Positions 45,757 through 54,683 of a DNA stretch of 57,669 nucleotides are shown here, one piece after another. The position numbers were made by a program, and so were the translations under genes. The notes beneath the pieces were generated by a model, which saw only the letters and a list, made by a program, of their open reading frames with translations, did not search any database and was not told where the DNA came from. Position 1 is the first letter of the stretch. Each line of letters opens with the position of its first letter. The DNA is from an uncultured delta proteobacterium (GTDB lineage Bacteria; Desulfobacterota; Syntrophia; Syntrophales; Smithellaceae): positions 1 to 57,669 of the forward strand of contig CAIVQG010000040.1 of the NCBI GenBank assembly GCA_903907985.1, read 5' to 3'.

Positions 45757-45786
45757 TTGACAAAATCATAGCCTTTTCCCTATACT
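45757..45786 (+). promoter_or_regulatory. Sigma-70 promoter for the pilT operon
   Basis: TTGACA (45757-45762), an 18-base spacer and TATACT (45781-45786). The start would be near 45793, about 100 bases before the pilT ATG. Confidence 0.68.
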
Positions 45787-45891
45787 CACCAGTAATTTTA
45801 GAGGGGAAAGGCCGAAGTTCTCTCTAATTGCGGTCTGTGCATTAGTTAAGTAGCTAAATTTCCAACAATTTACCTCTGGGGGATAATAATC

Positions 45892-46974
45892 ATGGCGAAA
45901 ATTGATGCTTTTTTTCAACTCTTGAATGAACAGGGCGCATCCGACCTTCACCTGGTGACAGGTCAGCAGCCGGCAATGAGAGTTCGAGGGGAAATCGAGC
46001 GTATCAAATACGACATTCTGGAGAATGATTCACTCAAGGCAATGCTCTACGAGATTGCTCCGGAATATAAAATCAAACAATTTGAAGAAACGGGTGACGT
46101 CGATTTTGCTTACGAAATACCAGGTCTTGCCCGCTACCGGGCCAACTTTTTCCAGCAAAAATGGGGTGTCGCAGCAGTTTTTCGTGAAATACCGAGCAAA
46201 ATACTTTCCTGTCAGGATTTAGCTCTTCCCGATGTAATCTCTAAGCTGGCTCTGCTGCCCAGAGGGTTGGTGCTGGTAACGGGGCCTACGGGCAGTGGTA
46301 AATCCACAACGCTCGCGGCCATCATCAATGAATCGAACAGGCTGCGCAAAGATCACATCATTACTATTGAAGATCCCATTGAGTTTGTTCATCAGAGTCA
46401 GGGTTGTATTGTTAACCATCGAGAAGTCGGCATGCACACCAAGACTTTTACTTCAGCTTTGCGCGGCGCTCTGCGCGAAGATCCGGATATCATTCTTGTG
46501 GGTGAAATGCGGGATTTGGAAACAATTTCTCTGGCCATAGAGGCCGCCTCCACAGGCCATCTTGTTTTTGGTACTCTGCACACAACGAGCGCGGCAAAAA
46601 CGGTGGACAGGATAATTGAAGTTTTCCCATCCAATCAGCAGGCACAGATTAGATCGACGTTAGCCGACGGCATCCGTGCCGTCATTTCTCAGACGCTCTT
46701 TAAACGCGTGGACAAGAAGGGACGTTGTGCCGCCCTCGAAATACTCATTGCCACCGCGGCTGTGCGTAATCTCATCCGTGAATCTAAAACATTCCAGATT
46801 CCCTCGACGATTCAGACCGGTAAAAAGTACGGGATGCAGCTTCTTGATGATGCCATCTTTGAACTTATCAGCAAAGGTTGGATCGGCGGAGATGATGCTT
46901 ATGCCAAATGTAATGATAAGACTCGTTTCCGGCAATTCCTGAAAGGTGTGCCGGCAGATTTTACAGAAGTATAA
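45892..46974 (+). CDS. pilT: Twitching motility ATPase PilT
   Basis: This 360-residue hexameric ATPase powers type IV pilus retraction. Walker A is GPTGSGKSTT at 131-140; the Asp box is IITIEDPIEFVH, Walker B is DIILVGEMRDLET, and the His box is GHLVFGTLHTTSAAKTVDRI. The N-terminal domain begins ASDLHLVTGQQPAMRVRGE. GGGGGAT precedes the ATG. A second PilT-type gene follows 66 bp later. No pilin, PilM-Q or PilB genes are in the window, so the structural pilus genes must lie elsewhere. Confidence 0.94.
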   Translation: MAKIDAFFQLLNEQGASDLHLVTGQQPAMRVRGEIERIKYDILENDSLKAMLYEIAPEYKIKQFEETGDVDFAYEIPGLARYRANFFQQKWGVAAVFREIPSKILSCQDLALPDVISKLALLPRGLVLVTGPTGSGKSTTLAAIINESNRLRKDHIITIEDPIEFVHQSQGCIVNHREVGMHTKTFTSALRGALREDPDIILVGEMRDLETISLAIEAASTGHLVFGTLHTTSAAKTVDRIIEVFPSNQQAQIRSTLADGIRAVISQTLFKRVDKKGRCAALEILIATAAVRNLIRESKTFQIPSTIQTGKKYGMQLLDDAIFELISKGWIGGDDAYAKCNDKTRFRQFLKGVPADFTEV

Positions 46975-47040
46975 TGCTGGCCAAGAGGTTGGAGAGGCGA
47001 TGCTTTCCCCTAAAAACATTTTTATAACCGGGAGTATGTT

Positions 47041-48219
47041 ATGAAAAAGCAGGAAATTGATTATATTCTGGGTAAAATGCTGGATTCCAACAAAAATGTT
47101 TCCGATTTGAACATCACAGTGGGCAAGCCTTTCCAGGTGGAAAGTTCGGGACAGTTGACAGCTGTTGATCTTGATCCACCCTTGGAAAAGCTTACACCAT
47201 TTCAGACGGAAATATTTGCGCTAAACCTGATCAATTATGACCGGCGGCTTACCGAAATCCTTCTTGCCCAGGGGTCCTGTGATTCCTCTTATGAACTGCC
47301 CGGCAAGGCGCGTTTCCGCGTTAACATCTTTTCCCAGCGCAGTAATTATTCCATCGTTTTAAGAAAACTGGAAACAAAGATACCGACTATAGAAGAGTTG
47401 AATCTTCCCGAACCCTTTAAAAAGATGGCGGAAGAAAAAAACGGGATTATTCTGGTCACCGGCGCCACCGGCAGCGGAAAGTCCACATCTCTGGCCGGTG
47501 TGCTCAATGCCATCAACGAAACGAAAGCCTGCCATATCATTACACTGGAAGATCCGGTGGAATACGGCCATCCGCATAAAAAAGCCACCTTTAACCAGCG
47601 GGAAATGGGACAGGATTTTGATACATTTGCCAGTGGCTTGCGCGCCGCGCTGAGACAGGCGCCAAAGGTTATCCTCGTGGGAGAAATGCGCGATCGGGAA
47701 ACTGTGGAAATCGGCATGTCGGCTGCAGAAACCGGCCATCTTGTCGTCAGTACTCTGCATACAGTAGATGCCGGGCAGACTATTAACCGTATTCTCGGTA
47801 TGTTTACTATCGAGGAGGAAAAGCAGATACGGATTCGCCTTGCCGATACGGTGCGCTGGATTGTCTGCCAGAGGTTGTTGCCGAAGGAAGGAGGGGGTAG
47901 GATTGCCGCCTTTGAAATCATGGGCACAAATATGCGGGTCAAAGATACGATTCTGAATGGTGAGTCGGAAGGCAAGACATTCTATGAAATCATCTCGGCA
48001 TCCAAAGCCTATGGATGGACGACCTTTGATGACTATATAATTGATTTATATAAGCAGGGCCTGATCAGCGAAGATACAGCCAAAGCCTATGCCTCCAATA
48101 AGGGCATCGTCGGCCGGGGAATTGATTCGGTAAAGAGTTCGCGCGGTGAAAAGACAACTGATCTGCTCGGAAAACTGCAAGTCGATTCGGACTACGGCAA
48201 AGAGAAAAAACCATGGTGA
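47041..48219 (+). CDS. PilT/PilU-type retraction ATPase
   Basis: This 392-residue ATPase is a paralogue of the preceding PilT. Walker A is GATGSGKSTS at 141-150, the Asp box is HIITLEDPVEYGH, Walker B is KVILVGEMRDRET, and the His box is GHLVVSTLHTVDAGQTINRI. It lacks the AIRNLIRE motif typical of PilT and has a longer polar C terminus, as PilU proteins do, which assist PilT under load. GGGAG precedes the ATG. It lies between pilT and a receiver-like gene in one operon. Confidence 0.9.
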   Translation: MKKQEIDYILGKMLDSNKNVSDLNITVGKPFQVESSGQLTAVDLDPPLEKLTPFQTEIFALNLINYDRRLTEILLAQGSCDSSYELPGKARFRVNIFSQRSNYSIVLRKLETKIPTIEELNLPEPFKKMAEEKNGIILVTGATGSGKSTSLAGVLNAINETKACHIITLEDPVEYGHPHKKATFNQREMGQDFDTFASGLRAALRQAPKVILVGEMRDRETVEIGMSAAETGHLVVSTLHTVDAGQTINRILGMFTIEEEKQIRIRLADTVRWIVCQRLLPKEGGGRIAAFEIMGTNMRVKDTILNGESEGKTFYEIISASKAYGWTTFDDYIIDLYKQGLISEDTAKAYASNKGIVGRGIDSVKSSRGEKTTDLLGKLQVDSDYGKEKKPW

Positions 48220-48235
48220 CAGGAGGATTTTATTG

Positions 48236-48757
48236 ATGGAAGAGGAGAAGAAATCGCTTGCCAATGAAGTCGCTTCCGCAGGATATGATGCCGCAGAGAA
48301 GCCGTTTGACTTTATAAGCACGAACAGTGAAACTGCTTTGGTCTGCGAAACGGACCCGGAAATAAAGGAGAAAGTCACAAAAACATTAGTAAATATGGGC
48401 TACCATGTTACAGAGCCGGTCGCCGGGCGGGAAGCCTTGAAGAGCATGCGGTTTCATGCCTATGATCTGGTTGTTGTAAATGAAAATTTCGATGTGGCAG
48501 ATGCACAGAGCAGCAATGAAGTATTAATTTATCTGCAAAACATGGCCGCGGCAGCGAGAAGAAATATATTTGTCGCGTTGCTTTCGGACAATTACCGCAC
48601 TACGGATAACATGATGGCCTTCAACAAAAGCGTTAATCTGGTAATCAATAAAAAAAATATTGATGATTTTGCGACCATCATAAAACAAGGACTGGAAGAC
48701 AATAAAACCTTTTACGGTATTTTTAAAGAATCTTTAAAGAAACTGGGAAGGGTTTAA
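48236..48757 (+). CDS. Degenerate response-regulator receiver-like protein
   Basis: This 173-residue protein has AGGAGG 8 bases before the ATG at 48236. Residues about 35-150 follow the CheY fold: ALVCETDPEIKEKVTKTL, a GYHV strand, ALKSMRFHAYDLVVVNE, and NIFVALLSDNYRTTDN. The usual phosphorylated aspartate (in DLVLLD-type motifs) is replaced in DLVVVNENFD, so it probably cannot be phosphorylated normally. It is 16 bp after the PilU-like gene and may adjust pilus retraction through protein contact. Function is inferred from fold and neighbours only. Confidence 0.65.
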   Translation: MEEEKKSLANEVASAGYDAAEKPFDFISTNSETALVCETDPEIKEKVTKTLVNMGYHVTEPVAGREALKSMRFHAYDLVVVNENFDVADAQSSNEVLIYLQNMAAAARRNIFVALLSDNYRTTDNMMAFNKSVNLVINKKNIDDFATIIKQGLEDNKTFYGIFKESLKKLGRV

Positions 48758-49011
48758 TGCTATTTCCCGTATTTTGCTACCTTCGTTGGGTTTCCTCGAC
48801 GTAGACGTATAAGATGACCACCTGAAGGTGGTTCGAGTCCGATCAAGGTCAGCGGTGTATGATCCGCCTCTTCCTAGCCACAGCTAGTGCAGGGTAGTTC
48901 AACTTACCAATTCCGCTATACTTCGCTTTCGGAAGTGGAGATTCACTACCGCCATGTTATCATCTTCCATTTTAAACGGAATAACAATAATTTCTGCCCG
49001 GCAATTGATTA
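48758..49011. repeat. Hairpin-rich intergenic region with shared palindrome
   Basis: The 254-bp gap between convergent genes contains several small inverted repeats. CCACCTGAAGGTGG at 48818-48831 is a perfect 14-base palindrome-like hairpin that occurs again at 54480-54493. Short complementary runs near 48870-48940 (for example CTTCG/CGGAAG) suggest more structure. A TTCGAGTCC run resembles a tRNA T-loop, but no cloverleaf can be drawn. Confidence 0.45.
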
Positions 49012-49917
49012 TTATTGGAGATTATTTACATCATCCATTAATCCCAGGGCTTTATAGGAAAGGGCAAGATGCCTCAGATAAAACGGATTATCCGGCTCTA
49101 TTTTCAATGCTCTGCGGAAGGCCTCCACTGCCTCGGAATGGTAATTTGCCCGGGCCAGCATATTGCCGAAACGGTTGAAGTAGGCACCGGCGCTGGAGTT
49201 GTCGTAATGTGCGGCATATTCGTATTGAGCATGTGCTTCTGAAACCCGTCCCAAACCAACTAAAACATCACCTAAACAACAACGATACAGGGGTTTAGTC
49301 GGATTGGCCGCAATACAAGCTGTAAGCAACCTTTTTGCTTCTTCGTAACTCCCGCTATTAGCGAACAAATCAGACATTTTAAAATAATAATGGTCAACTT
49401 GCTCCGGATCAATTTCTGCGGCCCGCAAATAAGCAGCTTCGCTATCGGAGGACAGACCTGCGGCAAACAGAGCATCTCCCCAAAGGCAGTGAAAAACAGG
49501 ATTATCGTTTTCCAGCCCAACTAATTTTTCAAAAATGTCACAGGCTTCCGGGGCGCGACCAGCCAGAAGATAGGCATTACCCAGTTCATGGAGCAGGCCG
49601 GTATCGGCGGGTTGAGCATCCACGGCACTTGTACATATTTCCACAAGTTTGTTGAAATTTTTCTCCTGCTTATAAATGCGCACCAGTTCATCAAAAGCAA
49701 ATCCGGTAAATATTTTTCTTTGCAGTTCCCGTTTCAGCAGGATTTCCAGGTAGGCAATAGCTTTTGCCGTAGTCCCGCTGTCGTGATAAGCCCAGGCCAG
49801 CATCAACAATACGGATTCTTCTTCGGGATAAGCCTGATAAATTTCTTCTAAGAGCACTATGGCTTCCGAATATTTTCCCTGCTTTAGAAGCTGATCTGCA
49901 GTATCCAGTTTTTCCAT
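49012..49917 (-). CDS. Tetratricopeptide repeat protein
   Basis: This 301-residue protein is built from about eight TPR units, each with the W/L-G-Y-A-P pattern (for example LLKQGKYSEAIVLLEEIYQAYP, LGNAYLLAGRAPEACDIFEKL, FGNMLARANYHSEAVEAFRRALKIEPDN; the listed segments lie near 10-31, 111-131 and 258-285). TPRs bind protein partners. There is no signal peptide, so it should be cytoplasmic. AAGGGA precedes the ATG at 49917. It is convergent with the pil operon and 109 bp after the selenoprotein gene on the same strand, but a terminator separates them. The partner is unknown. Confidence 0.88.
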   Translation of the reverse strand: MEKLDTADQLLKQGKYSEAIVLLEEIYQAYPEEESVLLMLAWAYHDSGTTAKAIAYLEILLKRELQRKIFTGFAFDELVRIYKQEKNFNKLVEICTSAVDAQPADTGLLHELGNAYLLAGRAPEACDIFEKLVGLENDNPVFHCLWGDALFAAGLSSDSEAAYLRAAEIDPEQVDHYYFKMSDLFANSGSYEEAKRLLTACIAANPTKPLYRCCLGDVLVGLGRVSEAHAQYEYAAHYDNSSAGAYFNRFGNMLARANYHSEAVEAFRRALKIEPDNPFYLRHLALSYKALGLMDDVNNLQ

Positions 49918-49988
49918 TATTTCCCTTGAGACCAATTTATATGGAGGTTTGAACTTTGGATGCGAAACGGTGGATGAAAACAGCTGGT

Positions 49989-50019
49989 TAAAAAATAAGG
50001 GGGAGAAAAAATCTCCCCC
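49989..50019 (-). terminator. Intrinsic terminator of the HesB-like selenoprotein gene
   Basis: Arms GGGGGAG (49999-50005) and CTCCCCC (50013-50019) lie just past the stop at 50026. On the minus strand the stem is followed by TTATTTTTTAA, a clear U-tract. Confidence 0.88.
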
Positions 50020-50025
50020 GAAATT

Positions 50026-50343
50026 TCAGCAACCTGAGCACGAGGATACACAACCGCCTTCCGGTGCAGCAAGTCCGGAAGTCAATTTAAATCCCGCACC
50101 ACGGGCTGTTTCAATGAAATCAACGTTAATCGGTTTCGCCTGATTAAGGAGGTCTTTATCAATAATAAATTTCGTTCCTTTCTCATCAAACACTTCATCT
50201 TCATTTTTAGGCTCGTCCAGAGCCATGCCCAAAGAGGGCCCGGATCAACCAATCGACATTGTAATCCGGATCGCGGAATTTTCATTCTTATCTTTGAGAA
50301 AATCCTTGATTACTTCGGAGGCCTTATCTGTAACTGTAAACAT
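50026..50343 (-). CDS. HesB/IscA-like selenoprotein (Sec33 at an in-frame TGA)
   Basis: Reading from the ATG at 50343, one in-frame TGA (50247-50245) lies at codon 33 in the context RITMSIG-U-SGPSLGMAL; the frame then continues to TGA at 50028-50026, for 105 residues. The sequence is a HesB/IscA-family domain with a C-terminal cysteine group GGCVSSCSGC. Sec-containing HesB-like proteins with U at this place are a described selenoprotein family. A standard gene caller would give only a 68-residue fragment from 50232. IscA-type proteins bind Fe-S clusters; the function with Sec is unknown. A candidate SECIS (50210-50224), promoter and terminator support a real gene. AAAGGGG precedes the ATG. 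Confidence 0.9.
50210..50224 (-). promoter_or_regulatory. Candidate bacterial SECIS element (HesB-like gene)
   Basis: On the minus strand GGCTC-TGGAC-GAGCC forms a perfect 5-bp stem with a 5-base loop containing GG. The loop begins 25 bases after the TGA, within the range known for bacterial SECIS apical loops. It lies in the coding sequence, as bacterial SECIS elements do. Confidence 0.6.
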
Positions 50344-50391
50344 TAAATTATCCCCTTTCTGCGATGGACTTTTGCCATCTATATTGGAGAT

Positions 50392-50419
50392 AATTTATCC
50401 ATAATCAAAGTATTGTCAA
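50392..50419 (-). promoter_or_regulatory. Possible promoter of the HesB-like selenoprotein gene
   Basis: On the minus strand TTGACA (50419-50414), a 16-base spacer and TAAATT (50397-50392) lie about 50 bases before the ATG at 50343. Confidence 0.45.
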
Positions 50420-50581
50420 TTATATTTTTCGGCAAAGCTGTAACAAGCTGATTATTTATGGACATTGATTTAATCTTGACAGAAATTTTAGAATAGATAA
50501 GTATAAAGTTCGTAGATTTAGTGCTTTGTTTTTTAATATTTGACCATTTTATTTTCAGTTTCGGGAAAGTGAGGAAAAAAC

Positions 50582-50974
50582 ATGAATATAGTTTTTGCCG
50601 TTGATGGTTCCGATTCAGCGAAAAGAGCACTAGGGTTGACACAGAAATTTGCCAAAGACGTCAACGCAAAGGTATACATTGTTACATCTCTTATTGGAGG
50701 GCGTACCTCTAACGCAGATTCAATTGATGAAGCAAATAAACGATTGGATTCTGCCGAGCAAACATTGGAGAAGGAAGGAATTCTTTGTGAGAAACATTTG
50801 CTTGTGCGCGGCCTCGAACCGGGAGAAGACATTGTTGATTTTGCTAAGGAAGTTCATGCTGATTTTATTGTCATAGGAATTGTCAAAACATCCCGCGTTG
50901 AAAAAGCAATAATGGGTTCAACAGCTCAGCACGTAATATTGGAAGCTCCCTGCCCTGTAATATCCGTCAAATAG
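50582..50974 (+). CDS. Universal stress protein (UspA family)
   Basis: This 130-residue protein is a single UspA domain: NIVFAVDGSDSAKRAL at the start, then VRGLEPGEDIVDFAKEVHADFIVIG and the ATP-binding-type ending VEKAIMGSTAQHVILEAPCPVISVK (motif G-2x-G-9x-G(S/T): the GIVKTSRVEKAIMGSTAQ part is close but has one glycine fewer). UspA proteins bind ATP or act as dimers under stress. GTGAGG lies before the ATG. It stands alone between the HesB-like gene (divergent) and a convergent inhibitor gene. Confidence 0.9.
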   Translation: MNIVFAVDGSDSAKRALGLTQKFAKDVNAKVYIVTSLIGGRTSNADSIDEANKRLDSAEQTLEKEGILCEKHLLVRGLEPGEDIVDFAKEVHADFIVIGIVKTSRVEKAIMGSTAQHVILEAPCPVISVK

Positions 50975-50997
50975 CGACAATTTATCATATAACGGGT

Positions 50998-51024
50998 ACT
51001 TGCCGGTAATTGTAGCCGGCAAGT
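50998..51024. terminator. Hairpin between convergent genes
   Basis: ACTTGCCGG (50998-51006) and CCGGCAAGT (51016-51024) are perfect arms with a nine-base loop between the UspA gene and the chagasin-like gene. No U-tract follows on either strand, so its terminator strength is uncertain. Confidence 0.45.
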
Positions 51025-51030
51025 CTCAAT

Positions 51031-51459
51031 TCATTCAACAATGACCATTATTTCAAATGCTTTAACAGGAGCGATATTTTTTTCAAATGTCCTGTGGTAA
51101 ATAAGACGCAGCCTTGTTTTACCTGTGGCGGTTCCCAGGAAGGTAAAGGCAAATTTGCCACCGGAACCAACCAGTAATGGCTCGGCCGGTGTATATTTAT
51201 AGTCGCCCTGCGGGGACAATATGGCATTATCACCTTCCACCTTTTCCCAGATATAGCCGGTAGTCGGATTGCCCTCCAGGGCAATCTCCAGTCGGTCGCC
51301 GGCATTCATCTTTATGTTACGCTGATGAGCTGATTGAGTTAAACGAATTTTCCCCGCATACGCAGGAAAGATTAAAGCCCCGCACACTGTTATGGCAATT
51401 ACGCCTGATAACAAAGTCTTATTTTTCATAATTCTACAAATATAATTAATTATTTTCAT
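51031..51459 (-). CDS. Exported chagasin-type (I42) cysteine protease inhibitor
   Basis: This 142-residue precursor has a signal peptide with a long basic start (hydrophobic part about 15-34, end FPAYAG). The mature part carries the chagasin loops: GNPTTGYIWE (NPTTGY motif), VGSGGKFAFTF, and RLIYHRTFEK. Chagasin-family proteins bind papain-type cysteine proteases with these three loops. AAGGA precedes the ATG at 51459. It is a single gene, convergent with uspA; the target protease is not in view. It may protect against host or competitor enzymes, but that is inference. Confidence 0.88.
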   Translation of the reverse strand: MKIINYICRIMKNKTLLSGVIAITVCGALIFPAYAGKIRLTQSAHQRNIKMNAGDRLEIALEGNPTTGYIWEKVEGDNAILSPQGDYKYTPAEPLLVGSGGKFAFTFLGTATGKTRLRLIYHRTFEKNIAPVKAFEIMVIVE

Positions 51460-51500
51460 ATCACTTCCTTGAAAAAAATATTAATATAGCAGAGCAAACC

Positions 51501-51528
51501 TTTACAAATTGGCAATGGAACATATATT
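51501..51528 (+). promoter_or_regulatory. Possible promoter of hsp20-lon
   Basis: TTTACA (51501-51506), a 16-base spacer and TATATT (51523-51528) precede the hsp20 ATG by about 50 bases. It fits sigma-70 better than the heat-shock sigma-32 consensus. Confidence 0.45.
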
Positions 51529-51579
51529 TTGTAACATGGCCGTAAACATTTTTACAATCCCAATTCATAGGTGACAAAG

Positions 51580-52020
51580 ATGAACTTCATTAAAATCAAG
51601 TTTGACAACAATTTTGAGGAAGAATTTCAAAAGGCCGTTGATGAAGTCTTTCACTTAGTTAGCCCGGCATTCCGGCAACATGAGTGCATTTGGATGCCGC
51701 ACATTGATGTTTATGAATCACCGGATGAAATCATTATTCTGGCCGATCTTGCCGGCATCAATAAGGAAGAACTTCATATTGAATTGAACCGGAAAAAAAT
51801 TAAGATCGCCGGAGTGCGCAAAATGATTTCTGTGATTAAAAATGCCCGGTTTTGTCTGGCAGAGATTCCTCACGGCTATTTTGCCAGAAATGTTGTTTTA
51901 CCGTCAGCGGTGGATGCAGAATCGGCGATGGCCTCTTATGCCGATGGAATCCTCATGATCAGGATTAATAAACTGCCCAATCACAAAACGCATCGCATTC
52001 ACATTATGACAACCGAATAA
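51580..52020 (+). CDS. Small heat-shock protein (Hsp20/alpha-crystallin)
   Basis: This 146-residue protein has an alpha-crystallin domain at about 45-140: PHIDVYESPDEIIILADLAGINKEELHIEL and the closing YADGILMIRINK (motif ADGIL, as A-x-x-GxL). Hsp20 proteins hold unfolding proteins as oligomers. AGGTGA lies 5 bases before the ATG at 51580. The lon protease gene follows 45 bp later, so chaperone and protease are probably co-expressed under stress. Confidence 0.92.
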   Translation: MNFIKIKFDNNFEEEFQKAVDEVFHLVSPAFRQHECIWMPHIDVYESPDEIIILADLAGINKEELHIELNRKKIKIAGVRKMISVIKNARFCLAEIPHGYFARNVVLPSAVDAESAMASYADGILMIRINKLPNHKTHRIHIMTTE

Positions 52021-52065
52021 CTAACGTGAATAAATTTCTTTGCGATAAAGAAACCGGAGGGTTTA

Positions 52066-54450
52066 ATGACTGAGCAAAATACTTTTGAAGAAAATAAAAA
52101 AATTTCCATACCGGAAGTGCTTCCCATTCTTCCTCTGCATAATGTTCTGTTATTTCCTAAAATGATGATCCCGATGGAAGTAATAGGCGAGAATTCCATC
52201 CAGTTAGTCGATGATTCTATGGTTAAAGACCGGCTAATTGGCCTGATTATGGCAAAAAAAGAACCCGATACCCCTGATTACCAATACAAGCTGGAAGATT
52301 TGTACTCTGTGGGCACTTTTGCCACTATCGTCCGTATGGCCAAAGTTTCAGACAACAGGACGCAAATACTACTACAGGGAATAAGCCGTTATCAGATAGT
52401 AGAATTGATTTCCGGTAAACCATATCAGCAGGCCCGCATTAAAATTCTGGAAGATATGGAAGTCAACGATATAGAAACGGAAGCGCTCATGGCTAATTTG
52501 ATCGTTCTCTTTGACCGTATTCTGAAACTTTCGCCATTTTTGCCGCCGGAATTCGGACCAATGGCTAAATCGATCACCGAAGCCGGCACTCTGGCAGACA
52601 TGATCGCTTCAATTATCAACGCGCCCGCCGAAGAAAAACAAAAGATACTGGATATTGCCGACTCCAATCAGCGCCTGAGGGAGTTAACGCGCCTGGTGAA
52701 TCATCAAATGGAAGTTCTGGAGCTGGGCAATAAAATCCAGACAAAAGTCAAGAGCGATATTGATAAGAGCCAGCGCGATTATTATTTGAGACAGCAATTA
52801 AAGGCTATCCAGCAGGAGCTGGGAGAGTCGGAAGACTCTAGTGTCGAGACAGAAGAATACCGCAAGAAAATTGAAGACAAGAAGCTCCCGCCGGAAGCAG
52901 CAAAAGAAGCTCAGCGCGAGTTGGAGCGCCTCGCCCGCATGCATCCGTCTTCAGCGGAATATACAGTCGCTTCCACTTATCTGGATTGGATTACCGCTCT
53001 GCCGTGGAATGAATCAACTCCGGATAACCTGGATGTCAAGAAAGCCAGACAAGTACTGGATGAAGATCATTACGGCCTGAGCAAGGCCAAAAAACGTATT
53101 CTCGAATATCTGGCCGTACGCAAATTAAAGCCGGATTCCAAAGGGCCGATTTTGTGTCTGGTGGGCCCTCCGGGAACGGGCAAGACCTCGCTGGGACATT
53201 CTGTTGCCCGAGCGCTGGGCCGCAAATTTGTGCGGATTTCTTTAGGCGGCGTGCGCGATGAGGCCGAGATTCGCGGTCATCGCCGAACTTATATCGGCGC
53301 CTTGCCTGGCCGGATCATTCAAAGTCTGCGGCGCGCGGAATCGAACAATCCTGTTTTTATGCTGGATGAAATAGATAAAATCGGCAGCGATTACCGCGGA
53401 GATCCCTCTTCGGCGCTCCTGGAAGTGTTGGATCCGCAGCAGAACAATACTTTTTCTGATCATTATCTGGATGTGCCGTTTGACCTTTCTCATGTCATGT
53501 TTATAACGACGGCTAACCTTCTGGACACAATACCGCCGGCACTGCTCGACCGATTGGAAGTAATTGAACTGCCCGGCTACACCCAGGAGGAAAAGACGAA
53601 AATCGCCGAGCGTTACTTGATCCCGCGGCAATTATCCGAAAACGGTTTAACTGCCTCGCAATTAAGAATTACACCTAAGGCGCTCACAAGTGTGATCTCC
53701 GGTTATACCAGGGAGGCCGGCGTACGCAATCTGGAACGCGAGATAGCCAATATTTGCCGGGGCGTAGCTGCGCAGATAGCCGAAGGTGAGACCAACACCA
53801 AAGTAATAACCGTTAAAGATGTTGCCAAGTATCTGGGCCAGATCCGCATCATGACCGACATCGATTCGCGCATTGCCAAGCCCGGTGTGGCCATAGGCCT
53901 GGCCTGGACTGCTGCCGGCGGTGATATGCTGTTCATCGAAGCAACAGCCATGAAGGGCAAAAATGGTCTGACTCTGACCGGCCAGCTGGGGGATGTAATG
54001 AAGGAGTCAGCCACTGCGGCGTTGAGCTTCATTCGCAGCAATGCTGCCGCCTTGAGTGTTGCAGAAGATTTTTATGAAAACATGGATATACACATCCATG
54101 TACCGGCTGGCGCCATTCCTAAAGACGGGCCTTCCGCCGGTGTAACCATGCTCACGGCTTTGACATCGCTCTTGACGGGCCGTAAAGTCAAAAAAGATTT
54201 GGCGATGACCGGCGAAATCACACTGCGCGGAACCGTTTTGCCTGTGGGCGGAATTAAAGAAAAAGTACTGGCCGCTTACCGCGCCGGCATTAAAACCATT
54301 ATTCTCCCCAACTGGAACCGCAAGGACATGGAAGACATTCCGGCCAATGTGCAGAAGGCAATAAAATTCCATTTTGTCGGTGATATGCAGGAAGTCCTGA
54401 AACTGGCGCTGGAGAATGGTGGAAACGGCCAAGCCGCCCAGCAAAAATAA
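52066..54450 (+). CDS. lon: Lon protease
   Basis: This 794-residue ATP-dependent serine protease degrades damaged and regulatory proteins in the cytoplasm. The N-terminal substrate domain starts [21 protein letters not shown]; Walker A is GPPGTGKTS (367-375); Walker B is [11 protein letters not shown]; the proteolytic domain has the catalytic dyad S690 ([10 protein letters not shown]) and K733 (GGIKEK). GGAGGG precedes the ATG. It is downstream of hsp20. The last residues are polar and short. Confidence 0.97.
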   Translation: MTEQNTFEENKKISIPEVLPILPLHNVLLFPKMMIPMEVIGENSIQLVDDSMVKDRLIGLIMAKKEPDTPDYQYKLEDLYSVGTFATIVRMAKVSDNRTQILLQGISRYQIVELISGKPYQQARIKILEDMEVNDIETEALMANLIVLFDRILKLSPFLPPEFGPMAKSITEAGTLADMIASIINAPAEEKQKILDIADSNQRLRELTRLVNHQMEVLELGNKIQTKVKSDIDKSQRDYYLRQQLKAIQQELGESEDSSVETEEYRKKIEDKKLPPEAAKEAQRELERLARMHPSSAEYTVASTYLDWITALPWNESTPDNLDVKKARQVLDEDHYGLSKAKKRILEYLAVRKLKPDSKGPILCLVGPPGTGKTSLGHSVARALGRKFVRISLGGVRDEAEIRGHRRTYIGALPGRIIQSLRRAESNNPVFMLDEIDKIGSDYRGDPSSALLEVLDPQQNNTFSDHYLDVPFDLSHVMFITTANLLDTIPPALLDRLEVIELPGYTQEEKTKIAERYLIPRQLSENGLTASQLRITPKALTSVISGYTREAGVRNLEREIANICRGVAAQIAEGETNTKVITVKDVAKYLGQIRIMTDIDSRIAKPGVAIGLAWTAAGGDMLFIEATAMKGKNGLTLTGQLGDVMKESATAALSFIRSNAAALSVAEDFYENMDIHIHVPAGAIPKDGPSAGVTMLTALTSLLTGRKVKKDLAMTGEITLRGTVLPVGGIKEKVLAAYRAGIKTIILPNWNRKDMEDIPANVQKAIKFHFVGDMQEVLKLALENGGNGQAAQQK

Positions 54451-54479
54451 CTTGGTCTCGCCATAACCTGATAACCTAA

Positions 54480-54616
54480 CCACCTGAAGGTGGCGCGAGG
54501 TCACAAGACCCGCACGGGTGGTCAAATAAATGCTGCACCCGGCATAAAGAGCCGTAACGAAATACAGAAAATGAACAAGGCTTGCCACCTACAGGGTGGT
54601 TATTTCGTAACGGCTC
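54480..54616. repeat. Structured intergenic region with two inverted repeats
   Basis: CCACCTGAAGGTGG at 54480-54493 is the same 14-mer as at 48818-48831. Further on, GAGCCGTAACGAAATA (54549-54564) and TATTTCGTAACGGCTC (54601-54616) are perfect 16-base inverted repeats with a 36-base loop that holds a nested CCACC/GGTGG hairpin. There is no U-tract and no gene. It lies after lon and may act as an RNA end-protection or termination structure. Confidence 0.6.
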
Positions 54617-54683
54617 CTAACATTAATCCGCTGATAGACGGCGGCAAGATGTTATCAGCTTATTCATAAGGGAACATATTCTA

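Noticed and set aside
48790-48870. Possible tRNA or tmRNA fragment because of a TTCGAGTCC run
   Set aside because: No acceptor or anticodon stems can be paired around it. The region is only hairpin-rich.
50026-50232. 68-residue minus-strand reading frame starting at an internal ATG
   Set aside because: It is only the part after the TGA. The upstream segment in the same frame completes the HesB-like domain, so the gene is better read as a selenoprotein than as a truncated gene or pseudogene.
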